This document shows, in pieces, positions 14,449 through 24,463 of a stretch of DNA of 64,000 nucleotides (position 1 is its first letter; every line of letters starts with the position of its first letter). The position numbers were made by a program, and so were the translations under genes. Source of the DNA: Chryseobacterium sp. Leaf394 (GTDB taxonomy: Bacteria > Bacteroidota > Bacteroidia > Flavobacteriales > Weeksellaceae); assembly GCF_001424105.1 (NCBI RefSeq), contig NZ_LMQH01000006.1:3906-67905 (forward strand). The letters run 5' to 3'. A model generated the notes under the pieces. That model was not told the DNA's origin and ran no database searches. It was given only the letters and a program-made list of their open reading frames with translations.

Positions 14449-17400
14449 ATGAATAAAAAAGTTCAACAGATAAAGTGGTTATATCTTTCCGCTTTTCTTT
14501 TGCCTATGCTCGCTATGGCGCAGGAAAAAGATAAGGAGAAAACTATCGACGAAGTAGTTTTGGTAGGTTATTCCAAAGTCTCTAAAAAAGATGTTACCAA
14601 CGCTGTATCATCTGTAAAAGCTGAAGCTCTGAAAGATATGCCTGTAAACAGTGCTGCAGAAGCAATTCAGGGTAGACTGGCAGGGGTTCAGGTGCAGGCG
14701 AGTGAAGGCTCCCCGGGTGCAGAAGTGGATATCAAAGTAAGAGGTGGAACTTCTATTACAGGAAGTAATGCACCGCTTTACATTGTAGACGGTGTGCAGA
14801 TGGATAATGCAATGTCTCTTTTGACTCCGAAAGAAATTGAATCAATCGAAGTTCTGAAAGATGCTTCATCTACATCAATCTACGGATCAAGAGGAGCAAA
14901 TGGTGTAGTTTTGATTACTACGAAAAGTGGTAAAAAAAGAGCTACAACCTCAATTAATTACAACGGATTTACAGGTGTGAGAAAAATCATGAACACATTA
15001 GATGTTCTTGATCCTTATGAATTTGTAATGTATCAGTACGAATTGTACAACAAAAATGGCGTGGCAGCTGATGTTTTGGCTTTTGCAACCAGATATGGAA
15101 CTTATAATGAGCTGTATAATAAATACAGCAACGTTAAAAGAAGAGATTGGCAGGATGAATTATTCGGTCGTGAAGCTTTTAATTTTACACATAACCTTAC
15201 TGTAAATGGTGGTTCAGAAAAATCGGCTTTTGCTTTAACATTAAATCATGTGGACGAAGATGGGATCATGCTCAACTCTGGATTCAAGAGAAGTATGGTT
15301 AACTTTAAGTACGATTATGATATCAGCAAGAAATTAAAGTTTGGTTTTAATGCAAGATACAGCAGATCTTTAATAGATGGTGTAGGTACTTCAAGCACCG
15401 GTTCTCAGAGTAACAACAGATTAAGAAATGCCGTGAGATACCAGCCTTTCGAAGGAGGATCTAATATTCCTGTTGATGATTTTGACCCAGATTACGCAAC
15501 CAATACTAACTTGGTTAATCCTTTAATTCTAAATCAGAACGAAGTTAGAACCAACCGCTCAAATGACTTATTATTAAACGGTTACATCAACTGGAACATT
15601 TCAAAAGACTTCACGTTCCGAAGTGTTATTGGTTATGTACAGAGAGATATTATCACCAATCAGTTTTGGGGTACGGTAACATCACAGGCAAGAGCTAATG
15701 CTGATATGCCGATTGTACAGCTAGACAGATCCCAATCGAGAAGAATTACCAATACAAATACCTTAAATTACACCAAAAAATTTGGCAGACATAAACTGGA
15801 TGTTTTGCTGGGTCAGGAAATAATTCAGACTGACGGAGAAACGAGTAATACTTATGTAAAATGGTTTCCAAAGTCTATTCTTCCGCAAGAAGCATTTTCT
15901 AACATTGCTGCAGCAACACCACCGGCTGGTTTAATTCAGGATGCGGCAAGAACAGCAGCTTTGCCTCCTGACCGTTTAGCTTCATTTTTCGGACGTGTAA
16001 ACTATATTTTTGATAATAAATATATTCTTACCGCGTCTGTAAGAGCTGATGGATCTAACGTTTTCATGAAAGGAAATCAGTGGGGATATTTCCCGGCAGC
16101 TTCATTGGCCTGGAAAGTTAACGAAGAGAAATTCTTAAAAGATGTTTCATGGCTTGAAGAATTGAAACTTCGTGTTGGTTACGGTCTTTCGGGTAACAAC
16201 AGAATTACATCTTACCTTTGGGCTAATTTCTACAACATCGGTGCAAATAACGGATATGTTTTCGGAACTTCTGTAACTCCGGGAGCCGGAATCTCCACTA
16301 CACAGGCAAACCCTAATGTGAAATGGGAAGCTACGGTATCTAAAAATGCGGGTATTGACTTCGGATTTTTCAACGGCAGATTATATGGTAGTGTAGACGG
16401 ATATATTACCGACACAAAAGATCTGTTGGTTTTGGCTAAAGTTCCTTTCCCGGGATATGCTAACCAGTTCCAGAATTCAGGTAAAACTCAAAACAGAGGT
16501 TTAGAATTTACTTTGGGTGGAGCTATCGTCAACAAAGAAGATTTCACGTGGAAAACAGACATCAACCTTTCTGCAAACAAAAATAAAATTTTAAGTTTAG
16601 GAAGCGGTGTACGTCCAGGACAGGATTATTATCTTGTTCAATCTGGAGGTATCGGCGGATTTGACTTTATCGCAAAAGTGGGAAGCGCTGTAGGAACATA
16701 TTACGGATATGTAACTGAAGGAAGATACGAAGTGAGCGATTTTGATTACAATGCCGCAACTCAGGTTTATACATTGAAAGCAGGTGTACCAAGTACAAGC
16801 GCAATCGCTTTGGGAGCAAGAGCTGTGCAGCCTGGAGATCTTAAATTAAAAGATTTAAATGGCGACGGACAGATTACTGATGCAGACAGACAGGAATTAG
16901 GAAGCGCCCAGCCGAAGTTTTTTGGAGGTTTTAACCAAACTTTCAGATACAAAAACTTTGATATGAGTTTGTTCTTCAACTTCTCTGTAGGAAACAAAGT
17001 GTACAATGCCAATAAGATAGAAAATACAACTCAATATCTTTACAGAGACAACAACATGGCTGCAGAAGTGGCAGACAGATGGAGATGGTTTGACAACAAT
17101 GGGGTGAAAGTGAATGATCCTACTGCTTTGGCAGCATTAAACGCTAACACAACAATGTGGACACCTCCAAGTGGACAGTACATCTTACACTCTTACGGAA
17201 TCGAAGACGGATCTTTCTTAAGATTAAATAACGTAACTTTAGGTTTCACATTACCTAAAGGTTCCCTTGAGGCAGTAGGTGTTAAAAACTTCAGACTGTA
17301 TGCAACAGTAAACAACGTTTTCGTTCTTACGAAATACTCTGGATACGATCCTGAAGCAAGTACGAGAAGAAATCCTCTGACTCCGGGAGTTGATTATTCA

Positions 17401-17451
17401 GCTTACCCACGCAGCAGATTCTTTGTAACAGGTGTAGATATCACTTTCTAA
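14449..17451 (+). CDS. SusC/RagA-type TonB-dependent receptor
   Basis: This outer membrane TonB-dependent channel imports oligosaccharides, here presumably pectin fragments. A signal peptide ends at LAMA-QE (residues 21-26). The TonB box and SusC signature IDEVVLVGYSK follow at 33-43, then the plug with LKDASSTSIYGSRGANGVVL and the 22-strand barrel ending in GVDITF. At 1000 residues it is full length. The carboxypeptidase-regulatory-like domain usually found before the TonB box in SusC is absent, leaving only a short charged linker. susD follows after 11 bases. Confidence 0.95.
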   Translation: MNKKVQQIKWLYLSAFLLPMLAMAQEKDKEKTIDEVVLVGYSKVSKKDVTNAVSSVKAEALKDMPVNSAAEAIQGRLAGVQVQASEGSPGAEVDIKVRGGTSITGSNAPLYIVDGVQMDNAMSLLTPKEIESIEVLKDASSTSIYGSRGANGVVLITTKSGKKRATTSINYNGFTGVRKIMNTLDVLDPYEFVMYQYELYNKNGVAADVLAFATRYGTYNELYNKYSNVKRRDWQDELFGREAFNFTHNLTVNGGSEKSAFALTLNHVDEDGIMLNSGFKRSMVNFKYDYDISKKLKFGFNARYSRSLIDGVGTSSTGSQSNNRLRNAVRYQPFEGGSNIPVDDFDPDYATNTNLVNPLILNQNEVRTNRSNDLLLNGYINWNISKDFTFRSVIGYVQRDIITNQFWGTVTSQARANADMPIVQLDRSQSRRITNTNTLNYTKKFGRHKLDVLLGQEIIQTDGETSNTYVKWFPKSILPQEAFSNIAAATPPAGLIQDAARTAALPPDRLASFFGRVNYIFDNKYILTASVRADGSNVFMKGNQWGYFPAASLAWKVNEEKFLKDVSWLEELKLRVGYGLSGNNRITSYLWANFYNIGANNGYVFGTSVTPGAGISTTQANPNVKWEATVSKNAGIDFGFFNGRLYGSVDGYITDTKDLLVLAKVPFPGYANQFQNSGKTQNRGLEFTLGGAIVNKEDFTWKTDINLSANKNKILSLGSGVRPGQDYYLVQSGGIGGFDFIAKVGSAVGTYYGYVTEGRYEVSDFDYNAATQVYTLKAGVPSTSAIALGARAVQPGDLKLKDLNGDGQITDADRQELGSAQPKFFGGFNQTFRYKNFDMSLFFNFSVGNKVYNANKIENTTQYLYRDNNMAAEVADRWRWFDNNGVKVNDPTALAALNANTTMWTPPSGQYILHSYGIEDGSFLRLNNVTLGFTLPKGSLEAVGVKNFRLYATVNNVFVLTKYSGYDPEASTRRNPLTPGVDYSAYPRSRFFVTGVDITF

Positions 17452-17462
17452 AATTTATTATC

Positions 17463-19289
17463 ATGAAAAAAACAAAATCAATATTATTTGCAAGTTGCCT
17501 CGTTGGAGCACTTTTCTTTACTAATTCCTGTAACGATTTCCTTGATCCGGAAAACCTTTCAAGTATATCTGAAGCGCAACAGTTTGACAGTACAGACGAT
17601 ACTTTTTCAGCATTAATTGGTGTGTATGCTCAATTAGGTGGTGATGATGGGTACGGACAGAGATTATCTCTCATTCTTCCTCAGTCTGGAGACGACTTCA
17701 GAACCTCAGGAAACTACAACTGTAACGACAGAAGAGGTGTTGCAACTTTCGGAGCTTGTGCAACCAATACAGAACTCAACAATCCGTTTGGGAAATTATA
17801 TACAGGAATTGAGCGTGCTAACCTTGTTCTGAAAAATATTCCACTATCTCCTGTCATGCAGACAGGATCTGCACAGGAAAAAGCTCTAATGAACAGATAC
17901 CTGGGTGAGGCACTAACGCTTAGAGCTCAGTATTATTACGAATTAATCAGAAACTGGGGCGACGTGCCATTTTATTTAGTACCTGCATCTGAATTACCTG
18001 AACAGAACCAGCCTAAGACAGACCGCGATATCATTTATGATCAAATGATTAACGATCTTGAAAAAGCAGCAACATTAGTTCCATGGAGGTCTGAAGGTGG
18101 TACAACGAGTAACAGGATTTCTAAAGGATTTGTAAAAGGTTTAAGAGCAAGGATTGCTTTGGCAAGAGCAGGATATTCTCTTAGAAGAAACCCGCAGATT
18201 ATGGCTCAGGGGTCAAACCCTCAAAAATATTATCAGATTGCTTTAACTGAATGTAAAGACATCATGAATCATTCTGGCGAACATAGTCTCAACCCTAGCT
18301 ATGAAAGTGTTTTCAGAGCTTTACATACCAATGCTCAGGATGCAACCAATGAAGTTATTTTTGCAGTGGGAGCATTTGGAGGTGGAGTAAGAACAGACTC
18401 TAAAATCGGATATTACAATGGCTTAAAGCATCACGATAATTCTGTATGGAAAGGTGGTGGAGGTATTAATGCACTTCCAACTTACTTCTACGAGTTTTCA
18501 AAATTTGACTTAAGAAGAGACATGAATGTTGGAATCTTTACCATTAACGCTGCAAATCAAGCGGAATTGGCTGCTTCCAATGCATGGACAGATTCTAAAT
18601 ACAGAAAATCATGGACAAGTATTACAGGTCCTTCTCAGACGTTAGCTGTTGACTGGCCTTTACTCCGTCTTTCAGATGTAATGCTGATGTTTGCTGAAGC
18701 AGACAACGAAATCAACGGAGCTCCTTCTCAGGAAGCAAAAAATGCTTTATTAGCAGTAAGAAACAGAGCTTACGCAGGAAATCTTGGTCAGGTAGGTGCA
18801 ATTCCTTCTGATAAAGTAGGATTCTTCAACGCTGTTGTACAGGAAAGATTATTAGAATTAGGTTCAGAAGGAATCAGAAAATATGATTTGATCCGTTGGA
18901 ATTTATTAGCAACTAAAATTGCTGAAACAAAAGCGAAACTTACAGCATTTATCAACGGCACAGGAGCTTATGCTAACGTACCTTTGAATATTTATTATAA
19001 AAATTCTGTTTACGATCCTACTAAAACGGCTCAGCAGAATATCGCTGCAATCGATGTGTATACTACAGGAACAGATAAAAGTGCGGTATTTTACCTTCCA
19101 AACCAGTCTGCCACTACTCCTGCAGGTTACAAATCTATTGCATGGAGATCAGGAATTACTGCTACCTATGTAGATAATCCAGCTTCAGGATACGCACAGT
19201 ATTTCCAGGTTAACAAAAGAGAATTATTGCCTATTTATTTTGAATACATTCAGAATAACTACAATCTTACTCAGGATTATGGCTACTAG
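17463..19289 (+). CDS. SusD/RagB-type glycan-binding lipoprotein
   Basis: This surface lipoprotein caps the SusC channel and binds glycan. Signal peptide II with lipobox FTNSC gives the lipidated C23. Helical TPR-like SusD features are visible: ALTLRAQYYYELIRNWGDVPF (within about 150-175), the central RLSDVMLMFAEADNEING, and the C-terminal VVQERLLELGSEGIRKYDLIRWN. At 608 residues it is a normal to slightly long SusD. It begins 11 bases after susC and a terminator follows, so susCD may be an independent transcript. Confidence 0.95.
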   Translation: MKKTKSILFASCLVGALFFTNSCNDFLDPENLSSISEAQQFDSTDDTFSALIGVYAQLGGDDGYGQRLSLILPQSGDDFRTSGNYNCNDRRGVATFGACATNTELNNPFGKLYTGIERANLVLKNIPLSPVMQTGSAQEKALMNRYLGEALTLRAQYYYELIRNWGDVPFYLVPASELPEQNQPKTDRDIIYDQMINDLEKAATLVPWRSEGGTTSNRISKGFVKGLRARIALARAGYSLRRNPQIMAQGSNPQKYYQIALTECKDIMNHSGEHSLNPSYESVFRALHTNAQDATNEVIFAVGAFGGGVRTDSKIGYYNGLKHHDNSVWKGGGGINALPTYFYEFSKFDLRRDMNVGIFTINAANQAELAASNAWTDSKYRKSWTSITGPSQTLAVDWPLLRLSDVMLMFAEADNEINGAPSQEAKNALLAVRNRAYAGNLGQVGAIPSDKVGFFNAVVQERLLELGSEGIRKYDLIRWNLLATKIAETKAKLTAFINGTGAYANVPLNIYYKNSVYDPTKTAQQNIAAIDVYTTGTDKSAVFYLPNQSATTPAGYKSIAWRSGITATYVDNPASGYAQYFQVNKRELLPIYFEYIQNNYNLTQDYGY

Positions 19290-19318
19290 TAAAAATACAC
19301 ATTCATATTAAATTGATT

Positions 19319-19362
19319 TTAATACAGACTTTCTCCTTCACGGGAGCAAGTCTGTATTTTTC
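19319..19362 (+). terminator. Intrinsic terminator after susCD
   Basis: AATACAGACTT (19321-19331) pairs with AAGTCTGTATT (19348-19358), with an inner CTCC/GGGAG stem and a following T-run. Partial read-through would set a high susCD to enzyme ratio for the genes downstream. Confidence 0.8.
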
Positions 19363-19377
19363 CTAAAGAAAAATTTT

Positions 19378-20394
19378 ATGTCAGCGATTTTCAAAAATTT
19401 TCTCACAGCAATTTCAGCATTTGTAATTCTTCTAATTGTTTTTTCTTTCAAAACTTCCGACAGAACAATCGTGGTTTCGAAAGACGGAAAAGGAGATTTC
19501 AAAACCATTCAGGAAGCGGTAAATTCTGTTGAAAATAATACAAAGAACAGGACAAAAATTATCATTAAACCCGGAACTTACAGAGAAAAAATCACAGTAG
19601 ATCCTGCAAAAAGTCCAATCACTCTGATTGGAGAAAATGCAGAAAATACTATTTTAGTTTACGGCGATCATGCGTCAAAGCAGAATGCTGAAGGTAAAAA
19701 CATTGGGACCACAGGTTCATCAAGCATTTTTATTTTCTCTGATGATTTCTCAGCTAAAAATATTACGTTTCAAAACGATGCAGGACCAGTTGGACAGGCC
19801 GTTGCCGTTTTAACGACAGGCGACAGAATAGCTTTTGAAAACTGCAAATTCTTAGGATTTCAGGATACACTTTATACTAAAGGTGCTCAGGACAATCCGG
19901 ATAAAACTAAAATTTCCAGAAACTATTTTAAAAACTGCTACATCGAAGGTACGACTGACTATATTTTCGGAGCCGGAACCGCCGTTTTTGAAAACTGTAC
20001 TGTCTACTCTAAAAAAAATGCATCCTACGTTACAGCCGCCTCCACAATTGAAGGAAATGAGTTTGGATATGTATTTATTAACTGTAATTTAACAGGCGAT
20101 GCCGACGCAAATTCTGTATATTTGGGTCGTCCGTGGAGACCATTTGCAAAGACAGTTTATATCAATTGTGCAATCGATTCCACAATAAAACCTGAAGGTT
20201 GGCACAACTGGTCTAAACCTGATGCAGAGAAGACTACTTTCTACGCAGAATACAATTCTAAAGGTTCAGGAGCTAACGCTGAGAAACGCGTTTCATGGTC
20301 ACACCAACTGACAAAAGAACAAAGTAAAAAATATACTGCCAAAAATATTCTTTCCGGAAAAGACAACTGGAACTACAAAAAAGCCGCTCAATAA
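19378..20394 (+). CDS. Pectin methylesterase (CE8), copy 1
   Basis: This exported beta-helix enzyme removes methyl groups from homogalacturonan. An N-terminal hydrophobic segment (residues 8-24) acts as signal peptide or anchor. The CE8 motifs are all present: GQAVAV (Q140), FQDTLY (Q162, D163), GTTDYIFG (D194) and LGRPWR (R251, W253). The two aspartates, both Gln and Arg-Trp match the known active site. At 338 residues it is a bare catalytic domain. PL1 starts 16 bases downstream. A second CE8 gene lies at 30202. Confidence 0.94.
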   Translation: MSAIFKNFLTAISAFVILLIVFSFKTSDRTIVVSKDGKGDFKTIQEAVNSVENNTKNRTKIIIKPGTYREKITVDPAKSPITLIGENAENTILVYGDHASKQNAEGKNIGTTGSSSIFIFSDDFSAKNITFQNDAGPVGQAVAVLTTGDRIAFENCKFLGFQDTLYTKGAQDNPDKTKISRNYFKNCYIEGTTDYIFGAGTAVFENCTVYSKKNASYVTAASTIEGNEFGYVFINCNLTGDADANSVYLGRPWRPFAKTVYINCAIDSTIKPEGWHNWSKPDAEKTTFYAEYNSKGSGANAEKRVSWSHQLTKEQSKKYTAKNILSGKDNWNYKKAAQ

Positions 20395-20410
20395 TCTCAA
20401 AAAGTTTTCA

Positions 20411-21859
20411 ATGAAATACGCTTTTTCTTCACTCTTCCTTTTGGGAATTTTATCTTCACAAAGCTGCACCAGTCAGGTAAAGACGTCAGCCAATTCCGAA
20501 ACAGTGGTTTCAGGAAAGCTTATCAGTTTCCCCGGTGCTGAAGGTTTTGGAAGATTTACAACCGGCGGACGTGGTGGAAAGGTTTTATTCATTACTAAAC
20601 TGACAGATGACGGTTCGGAAGGTACGTTAAGACACGCTTTAGAACAAAAAGGTCCGAGATATATTGTTTTCAGAACTGCAGGAACGATTTCCCTTGAATC
20701 CCCATTAAGAATAAAAGAAGGCGACGTTACGATTGCCGGACAAACCGCTCCCGGAGACGGAATTACCGTTGCCAACTACGAAACTTTTGTGGCAGCAGAC
20801 AATGTGATTATCCGCTACATGCGTTTCAGAATGGGTGATAAGAAAAAGTATGAAGGTGATGCTTTAGGGGCAAGATTTATAAAAAATTTAATCGTTGATC
20901 ACTGTTCGATGAGCTGGTCAACAGACGAAACGGTTTCAATCTACGTCAACGAAAATACGACGCTTCAGTGGTGTGTAATTACAGAAAGCCTTAGAAACTC
21001 TGCCCACCAAAAAGGCGCTCACGGCTATGGCGGAATTGCCGGTGGAAAATTCGCATCTTTTCATCATAATATCTACGCAAACCACGACAGCAGAAATCCA
21101 AGATTGGGAGAATATGCGGGAAGTAAATTTGCGCTGACCGATCTGACCGATTTCAGAAATAATGTCATTTACAACTGGGGTCACAATAATGTCTACGGAG
21201 GTGAAGGAATGAATGTAAATATGGTCAACAATTACTACAAACCGGGTCCTGCGACAATGACCAACAAGAGAATTGTAGCAATTGATAAAAATGAAAAAGA
21301 AGGAACTGAGGTTTACAATATCTGGGGGAAATATTACATCAGCGGAAATGTTGTGGAGGGAAGTCCGGAAGTTACCGCAGACAATTGGAATTTAGGCGTT
21401 TTTAATCAAATGAAACCTGCGTATAAGTTGACGGATGCTGATAAAAATTCAATTAAAATCAATCAGCCTCACGATATTCAGAATAACGTAAAAACTGATT
21501 CTCCTAAGGAGGCTTACGAAAAAATATTAAAAATCGGGGGCGCAAGTTTGGTGAGAGATGCTGTAGATTTACGTGTTTTGGAACATGTAAAAAAAGGAAC
21601 GTTCTCTCACAAAGGTTCGCACGGAAGTGATAATGGAATCATCGATTCTCAGGAAGATGTAGGCGGATTTCCTGATTTAAAAGCCGGAAAAGCACCTCTT
21701 GATTCAGACAACGACGGAATGCCCGATGATTGGGAAATCAAAAATAATCTTGATCCGAAAACGGCCAATGCCAACGGAAAAGATTTAGATAAAAACTATG
21801 ATAATATCGAGGTGTATATGAACGACCTCGTGAAAAAAATAACCGAAAATCAGTGGTAG
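20411..21859 (+). CDS. Pectate lyase (PL1 family) lipoprotein
   Basis: This lyase cleaves demethylated homogalacturonan by beta-elimination. The lipobox SSQSC gives lipidated C19, so it is probably on the cell surface. PL1-type beta-helix segments follow: FPGAEGFGRFTTGGRGG near residues 40-56, TIAGQTAPGDGITV, IRYMRFRMGD and NLIVDHCSMSWSTDETVSIY. The C-terminal LDSDNDGMPDDWE is a calcium-binding type 3-like motif. At 482 residues it matches Bacteroidota PL1 proteins. It is closely packed after the methylesterase that makes its substrate. Confidence 0.92.
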   Translation: MKYAFSSLFLLGILSSQSCTSQVKTSANSETVVSGKLISFPGAEGFGRFTTGGRGGKVLFITKLTDDGSEGTLRHALEQKGPRYIVFRTAGTISLESPLRIKEGDVTIAGQTAPGDGITVANYETFVAADNVIIRYMRFRMGDKKKYEGDALGARFIKNLIVDHCSMSWSTDETVSIYVNENTTLQWCVITESLRNSAHQKGAHGYGGIAGGKFASFHHNIYANHDSRNPRLGEYAGSKFALTDLTDFRNNVIYNWGHNNVYGGEGMNVNMVNNYYKPGPATMTNKRIVAIDKNEKEGTEVYNIWGKYYISGNVVEGSPEVTADNWNLGVFNQMKPAYKLTDADKNSIKINQPHDIQNNVKTDSPKEAYEKILKIGGASLVRDAVDLRVLEHVKKGTFSHKGSHGSDNGIIDSQEDVGGFPDLKAGKAPLDSDNDGMPDDWEIKNNLDPKTANANGKDLDKNYDNIEVYMNDLVKKITENQW

Positions 21860-21902
21860 TCACTGAACTTTCAGACTTGAAGGTTATCTAAAATAAAAAA
21901 TA

Positions 21903-22913
21903 ATGTCAGTACAGATAAAATCAAAACTATTCAAAATACTTCTGGCGGGAGCTGTCTTCGCAAGCGGTTCATCGTTCGCTCAGAAAAATGTGATTGAGAA
22001 AATCCGCAAAAACCCGAAAGCTCCTTTTTCCTACGCAGAATTATCAATAAAAGACGGCGGAAAATGGGAGGGCAACGAGTACATCGGCGGAACTTTCAAA
22101 AACATCAATGAGTTACAACTTCCGGCCGAACATACCGACCATTCTTACTACATCAGATACGAAGGAATCGGTTTGGAAAACAATCAGATCGGTTACAGAT
22201 TATACCTTGACTGGAGAAATGCTACAGATATTTTCGGGAAAAAAGTGAATACTCTGGTGTTGCCGGATGTCGGACAGGATGGCTTTGAAACCTATCATCA
22301 CGACGCACCCTGGGGACAGGATATTTTGAAATCAGGCCGTACCATCGGAGTCGGTTCTTACGGAAGATATGATGATCAGAATGATTTTGTAGAAACTTTT
22401 AAAACCTTAAAAAACACCACCGCAAAAGTTGTCAATGACAGCGATAAATCTTTCGCAACCATCGATTACAAAGGCTGGAAAACGTGGGGAAAGGCAGTTG
22501 ACCTTCAGTCGAAGCTGACAATTTTCAACAGAGACCGTTTTGTGAAGGTTGATTTAAATTTAAATGAAACAGTTTCAGGATTATGTACCGGAATTGTCGC
22601 TTTTAAAGATATTCCCATGAAAGAGGCGGTCAGTAAAAACAAAAAATGGGGCTACATTGCAACATACGGAACGCAGACTTTGGCTAAAAAAGAAGATAAT
22701 CTGGGAATGGTGATCTTCTACCCTATCGGAAATTTAGATAAAATTGTAAAAACCAAATCGACTCACGTTGTGGTTTTTAAAAAGACCAAAAATGTTTCGT
22801 ATTACTTTATGGGAGCCTGGTCACAGGAACCGAACGGAATAAAAACTGAAGAAGAATTCTACAGAGATTTAGATAAAAAATTAGAAATTTTAGATAATAA
22901 CAATCAACTTTAA
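21903..22913 (+). CDS. DUF4861 family exported protein, copy 1
   Basis: This exported protein (signal peptide ending SSFA-QK, residues 24-27) is 336 residues and resembles DUF4861, a beta-rich family common in pectin and alginate loci but without a function I can name. Visible segments are HSYYIRYEGIGLENNQIGYR, LPDVGQDGFETYHHDAPWG with adjacent His residues, and GRTIGVGSYGRYDD. It sits between PL1 and GH105, 12 bases before the latter, which suggests a role on unsaturated or rhamnogalacturonan oligomers. A second, longer DUF4861 protein lies at 40437-41621. Enzyme activity is unproven. Confidence 0.8.
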   Translation: MSVQIKSKLFKILLAGAVFASGSSFAQKNVIEKIRKNPKAPFSYAELSIKDGGKWEGNEYIGGTFKNINELQLPAEHTDHSYYIRYEGIGLENNQIGYRLYLDWRNATDIFGKKVNTLVLPDVGQDGFETYHHDAPWGQDILKSGRTIGVGSYGRYDDQNDFVETFKTLKNTTAKVVNDSDKSFATIDYKGWKTWGKAVDLQSKLTIFNRDRFVKVDLNLNETVSGLCTGIVAFKDIPMKEAVSKNKKWGYIATYGTQTLAKKEDNLGMVIFYPIGNLDKIVKTKSTHVVVFKKTKNVSYYFMGAWSQEPNGIKTEEEFYRDLDKKLEILDNNNQL

Positions 22914-22925
22914 AATTGACTTACA

Positions 22926-24185
22926 ATGAGTTTTATTAATCAAAAATTAAAAATATACGCTGTTGCGGTTTTAGGTTCGGGAATGTTCCTTGCCTGTGCA
23001 CAGACAAAAACAGCAACGGCTGCCAAAGCGACAACCCAAACTGCAAAATCAGGAAAAGTAGTTCCTACAAACCTGAAATGGTCTGAAAGAATGATGCTTT
23101 CTGAAATGCAGCGTTTCCCTGAAGCTTGGATGCTCGATTTCAGCAAAAGCCCGAAATGGACGTATCCATCAGCAATTGTGTTGGATGGAGCTGAGCAGCT
23201 TTACATCAAAACAGGTAAAAAAGAATACTACGACTACATCAGCGGTTTCGGCGAAACTTTGATCAAGGACGACGGTACAATCGTTACTTACGATCTTGAC
23301 AAGTACAACATCGACATGCTGAACAGTGGAAACGTATTGCTTTATCTTTACGAAAAAGAGAAAAAAGACAAATACCTGAAGGCACTTCAAACGCTTCGTC
23401 TTCAAATCGACGGACAGCCAAGAACGAATGAAGGTTCTTTCTGGCACAAAAAAATCTATCCTTACCAGGTTTGGTTAGATGGTTTGTACATGGGAATGCC
23501 TTTCTACACGCATTATACGAAAGATTTTACAAAAGGTGCAGATGCAACGAAAGCTTACGATGATATTGTTATGCAGTTCGACTCAGTTCAGAAAAATCTT
23601 TTAGACAAAAAAACAGGATTGCTGTATCACGCCTGGGATGAGAGCAAAGAACAGGCATGGGCAGATAAACAAACCGGACTTTCACCAAATTTCTGGGGAA
23701 GAGCCATGGGTTGGTACGGAATGGCAATGGTAGACGTTTTGGATTATTTACCTAAGGATCATCCGGGAAGAGCGAGAATTATTTCTTACATTAAATCTTA
23801 TTCTGACGCGGTTATCAAATATCAGGACAAAAAATCAGGGCTTTGGTATCAGGTTTTAGATAAGCCATTGGCAAACAAAAATTATGAAGAAGCGACTGCT
23901 TCAGCGATGTTTGTTTACACCATGATTAAATCTGTGAACAAAGGTTACCTGCCAAAATCATACAAAGCTGCCGCTAAAAAAGGCTATGACGGAATTATCA
24001 AAAATCTGATTACAGTTGATGAAAATGGCGTTGTAAATTTAAATAAATGTTGTGCTGTTGCCGGTCTGGGAGGAAAACCTTACAGAGACGGTTCTTACGA
24101 ATATTACGTGAATGAAGAGATCCGTTCGAATGACGGAAAAGGAACGGGACCATTTATTTTGGCAAGTTTGGAATTTGAAAAATAA
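22926..24185 (+). CDS. GH105 unsaturated galacturonidase/rhamnogalacturonyl hydrolase
   Basis: This enzyme releases delta-4,5-unsaturated galacturonic acid from lyase products by hydration of the double bond. The lipobox FLAC gives C24. The (alpha/alpha)6-barrel signature VWLDGLYMGMPFYTHY contains D185, equivalent to the catalytic Asp of YteR/YesR. Other family segments are NIDMLNSGNVLLYLY, FWGRAMGWYGMAMVDVL and NYEEATASAMF. At 419 residues it is full length. It follows DUF4861 after 12 bases, and its product feeds KdgF. Confidence 0.93.
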   Translation: MSFINQKLKIYAVAVLGSGMFLACAQTKTATAAKATTQTAKSGKVVPTNLKWSERMMLSEMQRFPEAWMLDFSKSPKWTYPSAIVLDGAEQLYIKTGKKEYYDYISGFGETLIKDDGTIVTYDLDKYNIDMLNSGNVLLYLYEKEKKDKYLKALQTLRLQIDGQPRTNEGSFWHKKIYPYQVWLDGLYMGMPFYTHYTKDFTKGADATKAYDDIVMQFDSVQKNLLDKKTGLLYHAWDESKEQAWADKQTGLSPNFWGRAMGWYGMAMVDVLDYLPKDHPGRARIISYIKSYSDAVIKYQDKKSGLWYQVLDKPLANKNYEEATASAMFVYTMIKSVNKGYLPKSYKAAAKKGYDGIIKNLITVDENGVVNLNKCCAVAGLGGKPYRDGSYEYYVNEEIRSNDGKGTGPFILASLEFEK

Positions 24186-24192
24186 TTTTTAA

Positions 24193-24326
24193 AACCATTA
24201 AACCATTAAGGAGATTTAAGAAGTTAAGATTTATTAAGGCTTAAATCTGAGATTTTATTAAGCTACTTGCTTAAAGCGAAGCTCAGCTTAATTTTTCTAA
24301 ACTTCTTAATAAAAACTTAATGGTTA
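24193..24326. repeat. ACCATTAAG inverted-repeat element
   Basis: AACCATTAAGGAGATTTAAG pairs loosely with TTCTTAATAAAAACTTAATGGTT. TGCTTAAAGCGAAGC inside is the reverse complement of the segment in the copy at 10398-10521. A degenerate inverted ACGCAAAG-type repeat follows at about 24340-24418. Confidence 0.65.
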
Positions 24327-24463
24327 AAATATTATTTTAAAAACATAAAGCCTTTGCTAAGCAGAACGCTTTTGCGAACTAAAAGTATGCAGAGCAACTT
24401 TAAAAAAATCTTTGTCCCAAAATTTCGGGATTAAAAATCTAAACAGATCAAAAATCTGATTTT

